Positions 36,001 to 51,600 of a stretch of 64,000 nt of DNA are shown in pieces. Position 1 is the first letter of the stretch, and each line of letters begins with the position of its first letter. The DNA lies in NCBI GenBank assembly GCA_023052935.1, contig CM041298.1, positions 65,125,838 through 65,189,837 of the forward strand, written 5' to 3'. Made by a program: the position numbers and the translations under genes. This DNA comes from Piezodorus guildinii (taxonomy: Eukaryota > Arthropoda > Insecta > Hemiptera > Pentatomidae). Below the pieces are notes generated by a model. It did not search any database. It was not told where the DNA came from and worked only from the letters and a program-made list of their open reading frames with translations.

Positions 36001-39000
36001 TGCAAAATACAATGGTTATGTCAGCTGCTAAAATGTTATTGTTAACCTAAATTATAGTATCTTCAAAAAGATTATAGGTTGATATGTATGTAACCCGAGA
36101 TAGAGACAAATATGATTAACTATATACATTTTACCAGCGTAAGCTGCGAGTGGGAAACAACAATATTGTTATAGTATAGAAAACGACTCGGAATATACTT
36201 TTTTTTTGTGCGTGTGTTTTTTGGCCATTTCCTTTTTTTAGTGTTCTTTAGTGAGTTATGTACAGGAGAAAATGTATCGTCTGCTTCCTACACCCCACAG
36301 GATTTAATTTAAAAAAAAAATAAACTGTAATATAAAATAAAGACGGTCTAGAGTTCAGTACATGTCATTTGAGATTTTCCCACATTTTCGGGAACCCACT
36401 TGGTAGAAGCTGGATGGGCACCAGGAGGGTCTCCCTACCCAAAGGGCACTCCACGACGGTAATCATAAAAATAAATAATTATCCTGCCACAACCGGGTTT
36501 GAACTCGGAATCCGAAGATCAGTAGTCCAGTACACTACCTCAAAATATATAAACGCAATTTAACTACTAAGGACAAGGGAACTGAACTAAGGAAGCCTAA
36601 AGTAACAGATCATTTTTTTCCCCTAAAACTTTTAATGTACTCATTCGAAAGTTGGTCAAAGTTCTCACCACATGAACGCAAAATCATTGATCGATAATAC
36701 CAAAAAAAATAAAAAAATTAAAGCATATCATACGGTCATATGGTTTTTGTGCACCATGGAAACACTTGCAACTGTTCTGGCCATTTTGCAATGATTTTTA
36801 GTGAATAAAATAGATATCGTTAATGGACTTGAAAAAAATGATTCATTAAACCTTAATTTAAATCAACTTATCATTTGTGCGAGCAATGCCGCGGGGTTAC
36901 AGCTAGTATAGTATAACTGTTTGTCAAAGTTCACACTAATTAGTACAGCAAATGAAGCATTTTGGCTTGCAATTTTTTCGTGCAGCATGAAATTGCATAA
37001 AATTTTCACAGAAGGTAGGGAGTAGCCCAAGGATCATTTTCTACATCATTCCGGTGTATGCTAAAGCCTTGAGGGTGGTTGTCACCCCATCTCGGGGGTA
37101 GAATTTTTTTAATACATTTTAACTGTAGGAATCGATGGAAAAAGTAATTCTAAGAAAAAATGTTCTTTACGTTTTCTTCATAAAACTGATATATTTTTGA
37201 CTTATTCGCAGTTGAAAGTAACAGTTTTTCGAGGAAAAAAATTGATGTTTTTAAAAGTTTTTTTCCGAATAACTCGAAAAATATGCATTTTATAAAAACC
37301 TGTAGCAAGCGAAATTGTAGCTTTTAAAAAACAAACAAAATCATGGTAAAATAATGGTTAACTTATTTTTCCCCAAATGCATAATTTGATAGATTTAGAG
37401 TCAAATAACAGGAAAAATTTACATTTTTCGAGGAAAACTCATTGAATCTTTTTTAAAGTATGTGATTAGAGCTTTTAAATAAAAAAGTCTCTAGCAAAAA
37501 ATTAAGCTACTTATGATTAAAATAAGGTCGGTACCTGCTTCTTTCTAAGAAAAAATCAGTGAAAACAACCTCCTAACTACCTCCCTAATTAAAAGTGATC
37601 CTCACCCTTCTGAGATTCTCTTAAAATGTGTATTTTCAATATACCCAAGAAGTTTGACCAATTTAAAATATCTAATTCTAGAAAAATAAGAGTTTTAAGA
37701 GAAAAAGATTTTTTGTGATTTCGTATTTTTCACCTATTTCTTCAAAATATCTCCGAAATTACTAAAGATACGAAAAAAATGATAGAGCACTAAATTGTAG
37801 CTTTTTTTAATGACTTAACTTTCTCTGTGCGTACTGTTTCTTTACAGCGTATATTTGGCAAGATATGGCCATTTAAAACCTCTAATATTTACGTATTTGA
37901 GCTCTTTAAACTCGCCCCATTAAAAGACTAAGGAATCTTAAGAAATTTAATTCACATAGTCTTATAGTTCTTTAAAAGCCCTACAAAATAATTTTTGAAA
38001 AAACTTTCAATCACCGAAAATAAAGAAGCTGTATTTAATAAACCAATACATTTTTTTTCACAAAACACTCCAAACCATGTTAGGAGTGTAATAATCTACA
38101 TAACTAGTATTTTCGGCAGCAATTTCTTACATATTCCACCTTTTTCCACCATTCAAACAAAAAGACAGAGAAGAAGAAACACTTAAAAAAAAAAAAAATG
38201 TTTACATTAAACTCCAACAAGGGTTGATTTTTAAGGGTTGTGACAATATGAAATTGTATTCTAAAGCATAAAATGACCCATATTTAGCTAATTTAAACCA
38301 AATTTTTCCCATATGAAGGTTTAAAATGTTATTTTATAATTTTTTTACAATTAGTTTTCACCCTTAAAAAACAAAAAGCGTACAACAGCACAATGTAGAA
38401 AATGAACTAGAGGGTGAAATGAACCTAATTCCAAATTTTCATTCTAAATACGACACTTTGGAAAGAAATTCAAATGTTTTTTTACAATAAAATACAGTAC
38501 CCTCTTCCGGCTTCCCTCAGGAGCAGACAGAAACATACAAAAATACATAAATAAATCCAATTTTGGAACTACTGCTGCCCTAAAAAAGCAGTCGCTCAAA
38601 AAACATATCACATTAAGTAAAAACACTTACATCCAGGAACCAGAAGTGGGGTAAGATCAATCCACGCAATGTAAGCTCTCCTTTCTAAAACCACAATGTC
38701 ATCTTGATGAAGAAATTCTTTCGGGCCTTCGGTAGTATCTGAACCCGAGTCGGCTTGTGATGCGCTCCCATCATCTTTGTGCCTCCTTGACTTCTTTTTT
38801 GATCGTAGTTTTTCTATAAACGGCATATGAACCAGTAAATTCCCTTTCCGATTTGGTTCATATGTCACTAATAATTCCTGCATTCTCAATTCTAGTTCTG
38901 CTAATTTTTTTGCAAGGTCAACCTGCTCTTTTTCTTTTCCAGTTTTATTCAGCATTTCTATGAGTTCTCGGAATTGACTAAAAATGTCGTCAATTTCTGT

Positions 39001-42000
39001 CTTCAAATTTTTTACCATTTTTTTATCGCCTGCAATCTTTGCCTTCAGGTTCCCTGACAGTTGATCTGGTCTCAGGAAGAATTTACCCAACATTAGTAGC
39101 TCAAAAGGCCACACACCATATCTGTGTAAAAAGGTAAAATTTTGTTACTATGAGTACATTAAAACCTTCAGATTGCAATTTATGTTTATGATATTTCCGT
39201 TATTTCCATTGTTTTGAGCAATATAGTTGCTCTGAAATATAAGGTAATTTTAAAATAAGAAGTATTGTCCAATTTGGGAATTAATGATTAATATATTTCA
39301 TTAAAGAATAATTTTGATGAACCCATTGTCAATAATCTAAAAAAATGACAGAGATAGTAGATCACCTCAATTTTTTTTTTTTTTTTTTAATTATTGACAA
39401 TGAATACATCAAAAGTCTTTCAGATATACTCCAAAAGTAATGGATGGGAAGAAGAAACTGTTTCAGTGAGGTCAAGACTGGTTTGGTTTTAAAATTTAAA
39501 GATTACAATTTGAGCCTCAAAACATTTTCTAGTTTAAGATAGATAACCAAATTGCAGAAAGGCTGTTGTGATAGCTGAGGAGTGGTTTAAGGCGATTTTT
39601 CACTCCCTTTAAAAATTCTAGGACCATCGTCCAGATTCAATATTAAATTTTAGTTATTCATTGTTTTGCGGATTGAAGTAAACTCCTTGAGCCTGGTGCT
39701 TTTTCTTCCATTTTCTTCTCCCCTACTAGGCCATTTCTAGAATATAGTGTTATTATGGAGGTGTTTAGAACGTAATGTACGTTAAACAGTGTAGCTCACT
39801 AAAAATCTAAATATATATCTAATATTTAATATTTAGGGTGTCCTTGCCATTGAAATGATTTATGAAGGGGTCTGCAAATTTTTTCCCCACTGAATTAGAG
39901 GAAACCCAGCCTCAGGCCTTATAGTCTTCCTACTCAGCTCTTTAACAACACTACCTGAGCTGGCTATGCACGCCGTCTGGATAATGATCCCAAACAGGTC
40001 AGAAACCGTGTGGGTTCAATTGCCACACGAGCAATTTAATTTGTGGCGCTTCCGGGAAATGAGCCTTGACAAGTCTAAGAACCCAAGGGTACGAGTAATG
40101 AGAAGACTAATCAGACCATTAAAAGGAAACTTCTTTTCTTTACCCTATTCTTTTCGGACCTGTATATAACGCCTCATCGAACCGCAGCTTTCGATAGATC
40201 TTTCCTTATCCAATCCTCGTCCTTATGGAATTCTATTCCTTCTTATATCCGTCACTTCAATACTCTTCTGACCTTCAAATCCCGTTTGTTCAAACACTTT
40301 TTGTCAATCCGATTCTCAAATAACCCCAATTAATTAGCAAATTTCAATAGAAATCAGTAAATAGAGTAGAGAAAAACAATTATTTACTATATCTTATTAT
40401 GCATCGTATTTTAACATTTATGTACTTTATTTTACACTCTTCATAAGCATTGTAAATTTATTTTAATTAGCCCTGTACATATTAATATGTAAATATTTTA
40501 ATTTATTTTTTGTCTAGTTTATTTTATTTGTTTTTTCTAAATTATTATTATTAGAAGCTACCTGTTAATTTATTACTATTATTCATTTTCTTTGCTATTT
40601 TTGTTGTTTTTTGTTTATTTATTTATTTTTTACTCTAAGTTACTGAAGTTCCAATTTAATTTGTCTGTAATATTATTCTGAAGGGACTTGTCCCAGAATA
40701 AATAAAGAATTTATTATTATTATTATTACTGATACCAGTAGCGATCACTGGAAAATACTAAAAAATATATAAAGTGGTTTAAACTAACTGCATAATTCTT
40801 TCTCTGAAAAGATTTTCCAGGTCAACGTGAAGCCAAACCGGGCGGACCATATTCCATTCGAGGCGTGGTTCACATTTCGATCTGAATTTCTTATTTATGT
40901 CAACAGCAATCGTTGACAAGAGATCTTCACTATCCGTTCTTATCCTGTAACAATAAGACAAAAATATGTTAGTCTTCTTGGAAAGTTTGGATATAATTAA
41001 TGTTTTTAAACTAATGTTCATGATTTATATAAGACTCTTTCTAAACTACAAATCTTTAGTATGGATCATTTAATAAAACTATGGTAATGCATTGGTTCCA
41101 TATATAATTATCAATTTAATTTGATTCTGAAATCTGATTCTGCTCGTAAAAAATTTGTTGTATGTACAAATTTAGTTCCAAAATTGCATAAATGAATGCA
41201 TCAAACATAGATACCTAGCATAGATATAGATTTAGCAGTATAAAACGGAAAAGTTACAGAAGTGAGTATTATGTTCGGGAATCCTTGGAGGTAATGTAAT
41301 TCCATTTCAGTCGCAGTTATCTGTTTTTTCGCAAAGTATCTAAGATTAAAATTTTGGAGCTAAGCAATGACCGAATACTCATTTAATACTTGGACTCCTT
41401 CAAGTAGAAATGAAGTTTTCATCTAGGAGTTAAGTGAGTGGAGTAAGTTACATGTACAGTCGCATTTGTATTTCTCATTCAAACCCCTCAAGGAGTAGAG
41501 ATGACATCCGAGCGGCAATAATCTATAAGATATTTGCAGCAGGTAATATGCCTGATAATGGTTATATAAATGATACTTTCATGTTAAAGGGTATAGCACG
41601 GTAAAACTGCCCCGAGGCTTTTTTGGTAACGAATAAAAATAATTCACTCCATTTTTTAGCTTTTAAATTCAAATGGTTTTCGAGATTTTTCAAAAACTCT
41701 TTTTTTCGATTAAAATATGATTTCATATTTAAGCAAAACGATGAATAGTTTGTCCTAACATTGGAAAGATAAAATAAGCTATTTGGATCGATCGAACACT
41801 ACTTACCTCTGCTCTGTCATTGCCGGTGCACCGTTAATGCTAGCCAGAGAGGCCCATTTCTTTCTAATATCAACTGTTTGCTCGCTCTTGTAAATTCCTC
41901 TGTCGAATTGTATCAGATCAAAATCTGGAGGTCTTTTAATATTTACTTTCTGTGGTGGTTGTTCAACTGACGGTCGGTTTAGTTGTTGTCTCGGGTTCTT

Positions 42001-45000
42001 CGATTTTGGTTTGGTCTTCTTTCCTACAGCTCTTTTGGACTCCGATTTAATATCCTCGACCTGAAACATTATATTATATTTGTCATTGATTATTTGAAGA
42101 ATAGGTTTAAATATTGGTGATGAGGCACTAGAGTCCTAACTTTAGGTTAGAGCATATGGTAATCGATAGAAATTGACCAGCCTGGCGATTCAACATATTA
42201 GAAGGAAAAGCAAGAGTAGATGAATCCAAGTCCTGATTCATTGTCCTGTTTCTGCACAAGTAGAGTTATTCCAAAGATTTTTAGTTTGCGAATAACCTGT
42301 GGCTGTTATCTGATTTGCTGAGTGAACGTGGTATCTTATGGGAGAACAATAACTAAGAGACTTAAAACCGTATTTACATAATGGAGTGTATAAAAAAAAA
42401 AAAAAATAATAAAAACTTACCGTTATAGGAAATTCAAGATTTTAAAGTACAGTAAATATTTATTACTTAATAATCCATTTAGAGCATTTTCTAAGCTTGT
42501 TTAATCCCATTCCAATTTTAAAAAAATAAACCTCAGTTCAGTTATTTGTTTCAAAAAATAAACATGACAGTGCGTAATTTAACGGAATTATTGGAAAATA
42601 AATATCACAGCCGCTGAAGCAATTCGTTGAATTATTAAATATGTAGATATCCTTGCTGCACGGTGTTGGTTTGATAAAATTAGCAGCGGAGATAGGAAGT
42701 TGGACAAGAAGGGCTCCGGGCGACCATTAATGGATATTGACGAGGCTCTGGAGGAAGCTGTTGAGTCTAATCCGTCCACAAGTACTCACCATCTTGCCAT
42801 GGAGTGTAGTGTGTCGAAAGATACTGTTAATCGCCATCTACTTTCTACGGGAAAGGCGATTTTACAAAAGAGACTGGTCCCTCTCGAACTTACTCATTAG
42901 CTATATTAAAGCGGGATATCTATAAACATAGCATTTTAATAGTTGTGAAAACTTCTTAGTTATGCCCTCCTTCGGAGGGGACGTAAAAAGGTGGCCCGAC
43001 CCTGTGTCATGTCAGGTACTCGTTAAAGATCTCAATCCCAATTAAATCTGGATTGGCAAAATTTAGGACTCCCTCTTTAGCATCGTCCGGTTAGCCACAG
43101 CAACACAAAGTGACATTAAATGAAAAAGCAAACAAACAATATTAAGCGGCCAGGTTTGCACGTTTTTGAATGGCTTGACCCATATATAATTTAGGTGAAT
43201 AAGATTATTTTATTTATTTCAAGTCAATAACGTACCACCGGTTCCTCACCAACTGCGAACATGTCTTCTAGCATTGCTTGCTCTTCATCAATGGATGTGG
43301 AAGGCATGGGGAATACCAAAGTGTGCTCAGAGTCTTCCAAGTAGTGACTAGGATCCAGATTGTACACGGACTCCACAGACAGCCACATTATATTATGCAA
43401 CTCTTTTGCCGACAAGTTCTTCCTAATATCAATTAACTTTACGTTAATTCTTGGATGCTCTGAATACTTTCTTTTAAAAAATATGGTTTCTTGCATGCCA
43501 GGGGGTTCCAAGACAACTCGTGCTTCCATTTCATTCTGTCCTAGATAAAAGCGCGTTAATATGATCCATGAAATACTTCTGATAAAATAAAAATCAATTG
43601 ACTAATGAAAACGCTGCAAATTATTACACAATGGTTTATTATTTCCAAATAACTATATTACGGAATAACTGTTTATATAGATGTTTCTAGACAATTAACT
43701 AATATGAAAAAAAAAAAAAAAAACCTGTACCACTACAACCCATGAAGGGTCATGGGCTCAGTACATATAGAGATTCGTAATGTTTCTAGGCCAACGGCTG
43801 TGCAATGATGTGATTAGGCCTTAATCACGCTCAGCCGCCAGGTATTTCCCCAATTAATTTGGGTACCCACTTTATAGAGGCTGGGTCTTGCCCCAGGAGG
43901 GTCTCCATACCCTAGGGTCGCCCCCCGACTGAATTAACAGAATAAATAATATTCTGCCACAGCCGGGATTCGAACCCAGGACCCGGAGCACAGCAGACTA
44001 GTGCTTTATCCACTAGACCACGCCGCTCCCTAACTAATATGAAAAGCAATAAATAATTCGAAGAAATATGGCATATCACCACTGCTAATTTTAAAACGCT
44101 ACATCTCTGCTTGTTTCTAAACTAATTTCAATGATTCTTTTTTCTTTTGGTTTTTATTTATTTATGAGTCAGAAAAAGATGATTTTTTTAAAAAAAAATC
44201 GTTATTCGGTTTCTACATATCTTGAAACGTTTTTTATTTTTATTTTGTTATATTATTATTTTATTTTTTGTTTGATTACAAAGGTTTATTACTGAAAATG
44301 ATAAACCAAAAGTATTTATCCTAAACTTCGTTATTATTTCCTTTTGATTTTCATTCAAATAATTTAAACAAAATTTTCTGAATCCAGTACGTATTACATT
44401 TTTTCTCTATTTTAAAAAATAACTGAGTTATGAGCGTATTTATAGGTAAAATTTCAATTGTTTTTTAATAATAATGTGCGTTTTTTTCGCTTGAAAAACA
44501 TTAATACATTTTTTCTCTATCTTCGAAAATAACGTAGTTACAAGCTTATCCTTACGTATAGGCAAGTTTTCAATTGTTTCCCTTTTTTTTCTATTTTTTT
44601 TTTGTTTGTTTATACTAAATCTAAAACTCTATACATATTGTTCTCTATCTTCAAAAATAAATGAGTTATGGACGTATTAATAGGCTGAATTTAAATTTTC
44701 TTTTTTTCTCTGTTTTATAATTATTCGCAGATTTTGGTTAAAAACACTAATAATTGGTTACTCTATCTTCAGAAATAATTTAGTTATTGTATTAAATCAC
44801 TTTTAATCGGCCACCATTTTAAAAATAACCAGCTGATATCAACGTCTAAGTGTTAGGATCATCGTTGCCTGCCCTAGTATTTTTGTGGCGTATTTAAAAA
44901 AAAATGGTCCAGTAGTTTCGGAGAAATACGGCGTACAAACGGATTTTTTTTTTATTCGTTATTGGGATTCGACTTATCTTGAAACGTGAGCATTCAAATT

Positions 45001-48000
45001 TTTCTGCTTGTGAACAGAAACTGCTCGTCGCTTTCGCTTACTTTTGCACTTACTTGACAGACGCTCTAACCATCCACTTAACTATAAAAGGTTCATCTAA
45101 ATCACCATCATAAGGCCTGTCTGAAAGTACGGAGTTAAGCTTTGGGGCTAAACCATCAAATTCTTCCCGTATTCAATCCTTATAGTCCAAAATCCTTTGA
45201 AAAATGCTTAATGGGCCTTACTTTGTTACAAATAAACTTATCCATAAAGACCTTAATGTTCCGTATTATGCTGGTTTGACCCGTACCAGGTATCAATCCT
45301 TCCATGACAAACTCTACTTCCACTTTAACCCAATAGTTTCAACCCTCGCTCTTCCAATCCCAATCCCCAATACAATACAATACCCCGAGACGTTTGAAAA
45401 GAAGATGGTCTCGGGACCTTCTAGTTTAGATTACCTAGTGGAGTGCTGCCAATGGGTATTTTTCTCTTCATTTATTTTATCTGAAAGTTAATTGACTTGA
45501 TGTATTAACTAATACAGTTGTAAATCTCAATAAATAATAAAAAGAAATATGCAAATGTATGTTATGGACCTCCCTGCCAACGAGATGCTGGTAAATAAAT
45601 AAATAAAATAAATTTGATAACAATTATAGCTTAATTGTTGAAATAAAAATAATACGTGAATTTTTCAAAATTTAGTGAAGCAGGTTCATAGGTGTTAACT
45701 ATTTTTCTCAAATCTATTTATTATTGTCACCATTTAGTATACCTATTTTTATGTAATTCTTACCTGTTAACAACGGCATGATTCCCAAGTTGCCTTGGCC
45801 TACAACGTTGGTTTGAATTGCAGCCCCTACACCGTATAAGGAAAACATTTTAGGATCCACTTTGTTTTCACCCTCGATCAAGCTAACTGGTAAAAATGGA
45901 ATAATACAGTTCAAAATTAGTACTGCATGTTAAAACTGCTAAATATTATGGTACATTAAATCTGATGTACTCTCAAAATAAAAGACAAGGCAAAAATTAA
46001 CTACTCACACATACCTACTAGGGGAACTCATGGCTGAATGGCTAGCGCGCTAATATCTCACGCTAAAGGTTGTGAGTTCGAATCCCAGTCCCGGCGGGAC
46101 TTTTATAAGCATATAAAATGGGGACTCACTCACAGCCTCTCCCCACGGTATGTGAGACCCGTCAGCCTACTGGTGGCCACTCGCAAAAATAGGCGTAGGG
46201 AGTGATGACCCTACTCTATAAAATTTCATCGAGAAACGTGCGTATATTCTCCCAGAGGATCACACAACGCGGCCAAGAGCCTACACGGTCTGTCGCGCCA
46301 GAGAAAGAAGGAAAAAGACTTACTATTATGACCTCTATGTACATCTTATCCTATCCTATCTAACGGCGTTATGGTCCTTGAGTCCATGGTGAGGTGGAGT
46401 CTATAGGACCCTAATAACAAAGCAAATACCGGATAAAAACTGACTAAAAAAGGAAGCTATATTACAATCATGTCGAGACAGGAAATGTCAGGTTTTCACA
46501 AGCCGATCGGGACTATGGGATTCACAAAACTTTAAAGAGGCCCTGAGGTCCTGTGGACCCCACCTCACCAGTTAAAGGTTAAGGATTAATTCTCTGATAA
46601 AAACTTCGAGAACTTATTTAAGCTTCGGGTCTTTAAAAGTTGATTAATTTATCCATACATTCATATATAAAGAATTAACAATAGCCCGATGAATTATAAG
46701 TTGTTATAAGTTGTAAAAAATATAATACGTTATACTTACAGAAGAAGGGTGTACTAAGTAATGCATCCATCATATAATTATCCAAAGCCTTTATATACAA
46801 AAAGAACCTCCTATTTATAATACATTTACCATTATCGTCAATGATTATTTTGGAAATTTTCCCGACAAAGTTGTGTGCATAGACGATGATCAGTGTGAAT
46901 ATTCCTTTTGCAAGCTGAAACATAACAACAGGCTAATCAAGGTATGTATCTATTTGAGAGTTATCCTTATTTTTTTTTTTTTTTTAATTCAAGAATTTCA
47001 TGGCCCACTCTTTTGCTACAGAATCCCCGAAACGTTAAAAAAAAAGTCTAGTGCGCGCTTCACACTACTTTTCACTTGTCACCTTTGAATCAATTTAAGA
47101 ACTTTCAAAAAAAGTTGGAATTGAATAAAGGTTAATGAATTACATTGAGTTTCGATGGACACATGTGCTTTTGATTAAATAGTCCAACATTAGAAATTAT
47201 TATCTACAATAATCAGTTGAGATTAGACTCTTTCCTTCACTTAACATTAGCTTCCGCAACTTTGCATATAACATGACATTTTATTTCTAAAATCTTTAGC
47301 CTTCCAACGGTATATTCTACATCTATATTTCTTCACAAAGAAACTTTTTTGCGGGACTTAAGTCATTTTGGTTCAGGAGACCCTAAAACGTATATATGTG
47401 GAGATGAATTGAATTCAAAAATTTTCACGACCACAATACTCTCCCATACTGCATATTTCATATATAGGTAAGTGAAAGTAATAAATTCTCTTCGATTCTT
47501 ATTTTTTCCTTAAGCCATGAAATAAAATAACTTTAAAACGTACATCTTTTTACTTTACTATTTTAATGGCATTCATGAATGATCATTTCTCATGTTTCCC
47601 TTATTTGAAATGATCCCATTATCCAGCTTCGGTCATGAGGATTTGAAAAATATAGCTTTTTGTTACTATTACATTGTTTTAAACTGATCCCACATACTAT
47701 TGAGGAAAAGGAAACCGCAAACACACTTTCACTAAATACGAAACTCCGGTATTACAACTTTATAACAAATTTCCTAAGAATTGAACCCATTACCCAAATA
47801 AAATTGAGGTTGTACGAGCTATGGAGCTCCTCAAATGATAAACATACGAAAGATTAATATGAAAAAAATCTGGTGCGGTAAATTTCAACACACAACTTTC
47901 ACTTACCTGCGTTCTTAGAATCTATTAAGAATTTTCGAATACAGTAAGAGATAAAAATGAGTGAAAACTTTAAAGAAATAGTTAAATGGAATTGTGTTCT

Positions 48001-48612
48001 ATTAAAAAATATATTATATTATTATCTAAAATAATCACTTAGTTTTATCGGTTTTTCATCACTCTTTATTAACTTTTAAAAGCTTATGTACGAGATAATA
48101 TTTTTTCTAAAATCTTTAGCTTTCCAACGGTATATTATACATGTATATTACTGTTCTTAAGTTAAAAACCAAAAATTGCATTAACAAAATATTTTTTTCA
48201 GTTTTTTCCTTTAGTTGGGTATCGAATTCATTCAATTTATATATTTTTCTATTGTTTTTCATCAGTGGTAACAAGATAATATAGTTATTTTTAAAGAATC
48301 AACAAAATTAAAGGTACTTTGAAGGAAGAAAATTTAAAATATCGGCATTAAAGCCCTGTCAGGCTATTTTAATCAGAATGAAACCTACATGATATTTAAG
48401 CCTATTAAATTTTACATCGATATAGCGAGTTTAATCAAAATCGTCGGAACCGTTTTTGAGACAATCATAAAAAGGTGCATTATGGACGGTATAAAGTGTC
48501 TCTTCTGGTTAGCCGATTTCGATGAAGAAGTGTTGGTAACATCTCGGGAGTATAGTTGTCTTAAATATAAAATTTCAGTTTCATATGACTTTTCGTTTCC
48601 GCCCGGGAGTTA

Positions 48613-48648
<36 letters not shown>

Positions 48649-51600
48649 TTTTGTGGGACTTGTTTATTTGGACTCAGGGGACCCTAAAACGTGTATTTCT
48701 GTTGAAAACTGGAATACAAATATTTTCGAGATCGTAATACTTTCTCTACTATATACAGTAAGTGAAAGTAAAAAAATACAGTTTGTTAAATATACGGAGT
48801 TGTTGACTGTGGTACTGACAGTCGGATAATTAAAGATATAATGATAAAACACAATGTACTTGTATAGTGATAAATAATCCACATTTCAAAACTATTTTAG
48901 GATTGCAACAAAATACGAATAAAAAAAAAAAAAATAAAAAAAAAGTAAGTTTGAATAACAAATTTCAGTTCATTCGATCCAACGGGAATACGCTTGACGT
49001 GCAGAAATGTAGCAGGAAATAACAGTTGAATCGACGACAGATCTCTAATGTAAGCCGAAACAATTTCTCAGTTAAAGACGACCTAGTTACTGGTACATAC
49101 ATACCTTACTATGTGTTTCTTTCCTAACCACCCTTCTTTCACCTTCTTCTTGATTTTATGTACGATAAACGTTATGTACATCATCATAATTCTGTATTAA
49201 CAATGGTCTTTTCTCACGATGGCTACTACTGCTTCCACTTTTGTGGGAAAATCCAATGCAAAAAGAGACATATTTTTAGAGAGAAAAGAAACAATGAATG
49301 ATGAAGTTTGACTGATACTTTATTTTAATATGCAATGATTTTTTTAATTTCCATTTACCTATATATGAAATATATAGTTAGGGAAAGTATTGCGATCGTG
49401 AAAATTTTCGAATTCCAGTTTTCAAGTCTAAATGACCAAGTCCCGAAAAAAAGAATGTGTGTGTGTGTGGTATGTTTAGCGCGAAAACGAAAAGTGGTAT
49501 GAACAGAAATTTAATATTTAAGACAACTATACAGCAACTTTTTTATCACAATGAGCTAACCAGAAGAGCCACTTTATACCATAGATTTTTACATAACGAT
49601 GTAAAATTTAATAGGCTTCGATTTCATGTTAGTTTTATTCCGATTGAAATAGTCTGACAGGTATTAATGCCGATATTTTTTCTTTCTCTAAAGTACCTTT
49701 AATTTTATAGATTCAGAAAAATACCCCTATAATTTTATTAGGATTGATAAAAATTATCTAAATAAGAATGTTGAACAAATTTGATAAACGGGAACAGCTG
49801 TTTGGGACCCATGTGGAACAGACGCACTTCAGGCCAGTCTTACAGTTTTATTAAATTATAAGTGTTATTCTTAAAAATATAGACATTATTTTGTGCAATT
49901 TGGACAATTTAAGGGCGCGTGTCCCATCACGAGAGTGAAAACTGGTATATTGATTAGAAACTGTGCGAATATACGCCTATTTTAGGTGCTCAGAGCTGTA
50001 GCGATGTCAGCTACCCCCCATTATGTCCTCAGTTGACCGAAATGTTATAAAAACAACCATAAATAGCCAAAAAGAGATGGAAAACCGGCAAACAAATAAT
50101 AAAGTAAGACCTAACCTCAAACCTACAGAAATCAGCTATGCCAAAGCCACCGCATCAGAAACGTTTTCTAAGCGAGAAAACGCTATAATATTGCACACTG
50201 TTCCGGGTATCAAACAGAAAGAGTACGTAATCGAAATCGCATCCCTGATTGACCCAAAATTTATCCGTTACACATCAAGAATTCCCAATTCCCGGTTCTG
50301 CATTCACTTTAGTAACAAAGAGTCAGTAGATAATATTCTTAGAAACTACAAATCAATAGTAATTAACGATAAAGAAATTCACATTAAACGGCTGATCAAT
50401 CCTGCAAAACGTATTATAATTTCTAATGCTTGCCCTTCAATACCCCATGATACTATAGAAAATGAATTGAAAAAACTAGGGTTGAGGTTAGTATCGCCTA
50501 TGCATTTTCTCAGGGCCGGGTACCAAGACCCACGGTTGGCTCATGTCTTAAGCTTCCGAAGACAGGTATATATCCCACCAGAGGACCTAAGCAAACTTCC
50601 TCCTTGCTAATTAAACATGAAAATGTACCTTACAGAATATTTTTCAGTGTAGACATAGTCACCTGTTTTATTTGTAAGCAGCCAGGGCATATCTCTACTG
50701 ACTGTCCTGAATGTGAAAATGAAATTGATATTCCTGAGCCCCAAAATTATGAAAAGGAAGCTACATTAATAAATTTGAATTCAGAACTAAGTGGTAGCAT
50801 CAAGAACAAAACGAATACCGATCGCTCGCTGTTAGACACGCCTAATCAGATTTTTCCTTATATTAATACTACAGTAGAACCAACGCTAGCCAGTAGCCAT
50901 GACAACGCCAGCACGTCATCAGTGGCTAAGGCTGTCAGAGGCGGTCCAGTGGAGCTGTTGTCTGGTAGTCATGGCAATAGGCTTACTAGTGGCGACGCCT
51001 TAGATAACCCTACTCAAACCACAGATGTGAATAATAGCAATAATTTAATATTGATACCTACCGTGGTGTCCGGCATCAAACGATGCTATTCTAGCTCTAC
51101 CCCTTCTTCTGTATCAACTACCGAATTGAACCTCACCATAGATTCCCAAGAAGACCCAGAAAACATTATCAATTTTGAAGACTTCCCATTGATGACCTCA
51201 ACACAATCCGTAGGTAAAAAATCGAAGAAACTAAAAAAAAAAGTGAAATAACTGATTTTGAAAGCGCTAGGCAGACTATTGAAGAAAATAGGGAAAAATA
51301 CCCTTTTACATTTGAAGAGATGGTAACGTTTATTGAAATATCTCCAAATACCAAAAACATTAGTGAATTTGCTAAGGAATTCACTAATAATACAGAGGGC
51401 CTAAGGGACATGCTGAAAGACAAAAAAACACTGATAACCGACCGACGTTCCAAATTAAAAATTACTAAACTTTTGAAAAAACAGTGGGAAGCAACGGACT
51501 GTATAATTAACTCAGACGATAGCACGGACAATTAATAGATAACGAAATCTGATCTCTACGAAAATATTTACACTTAATTTTTTTATTAATGAAAAATCGT

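Noticed and set aside
40711..40728. (TTA)n runs, and similar ones at 8237 and 19266, as independent microsatellites of interest
   Set aside because: Those at 8237 and 40711 are LINE 3' tails; the other is ordinary simple repeat.
43980..44030. tRNA gene suggested by A and B boxes (also at 1985, 4000, 24700, 34850, 46030)
   Set aside because: No cloverleaf with acceptor stem; each is the head of a SINE with body, tail and, in most cases, target duplications.
48389..48829. 146-codon plus-strand frame (and a similar one at 4520-4750)
   Set aside because: Both lie in copies of the (CA)n repeat family; substitutions between them are not biased to silent positions, and the second half is a (CA)n run.
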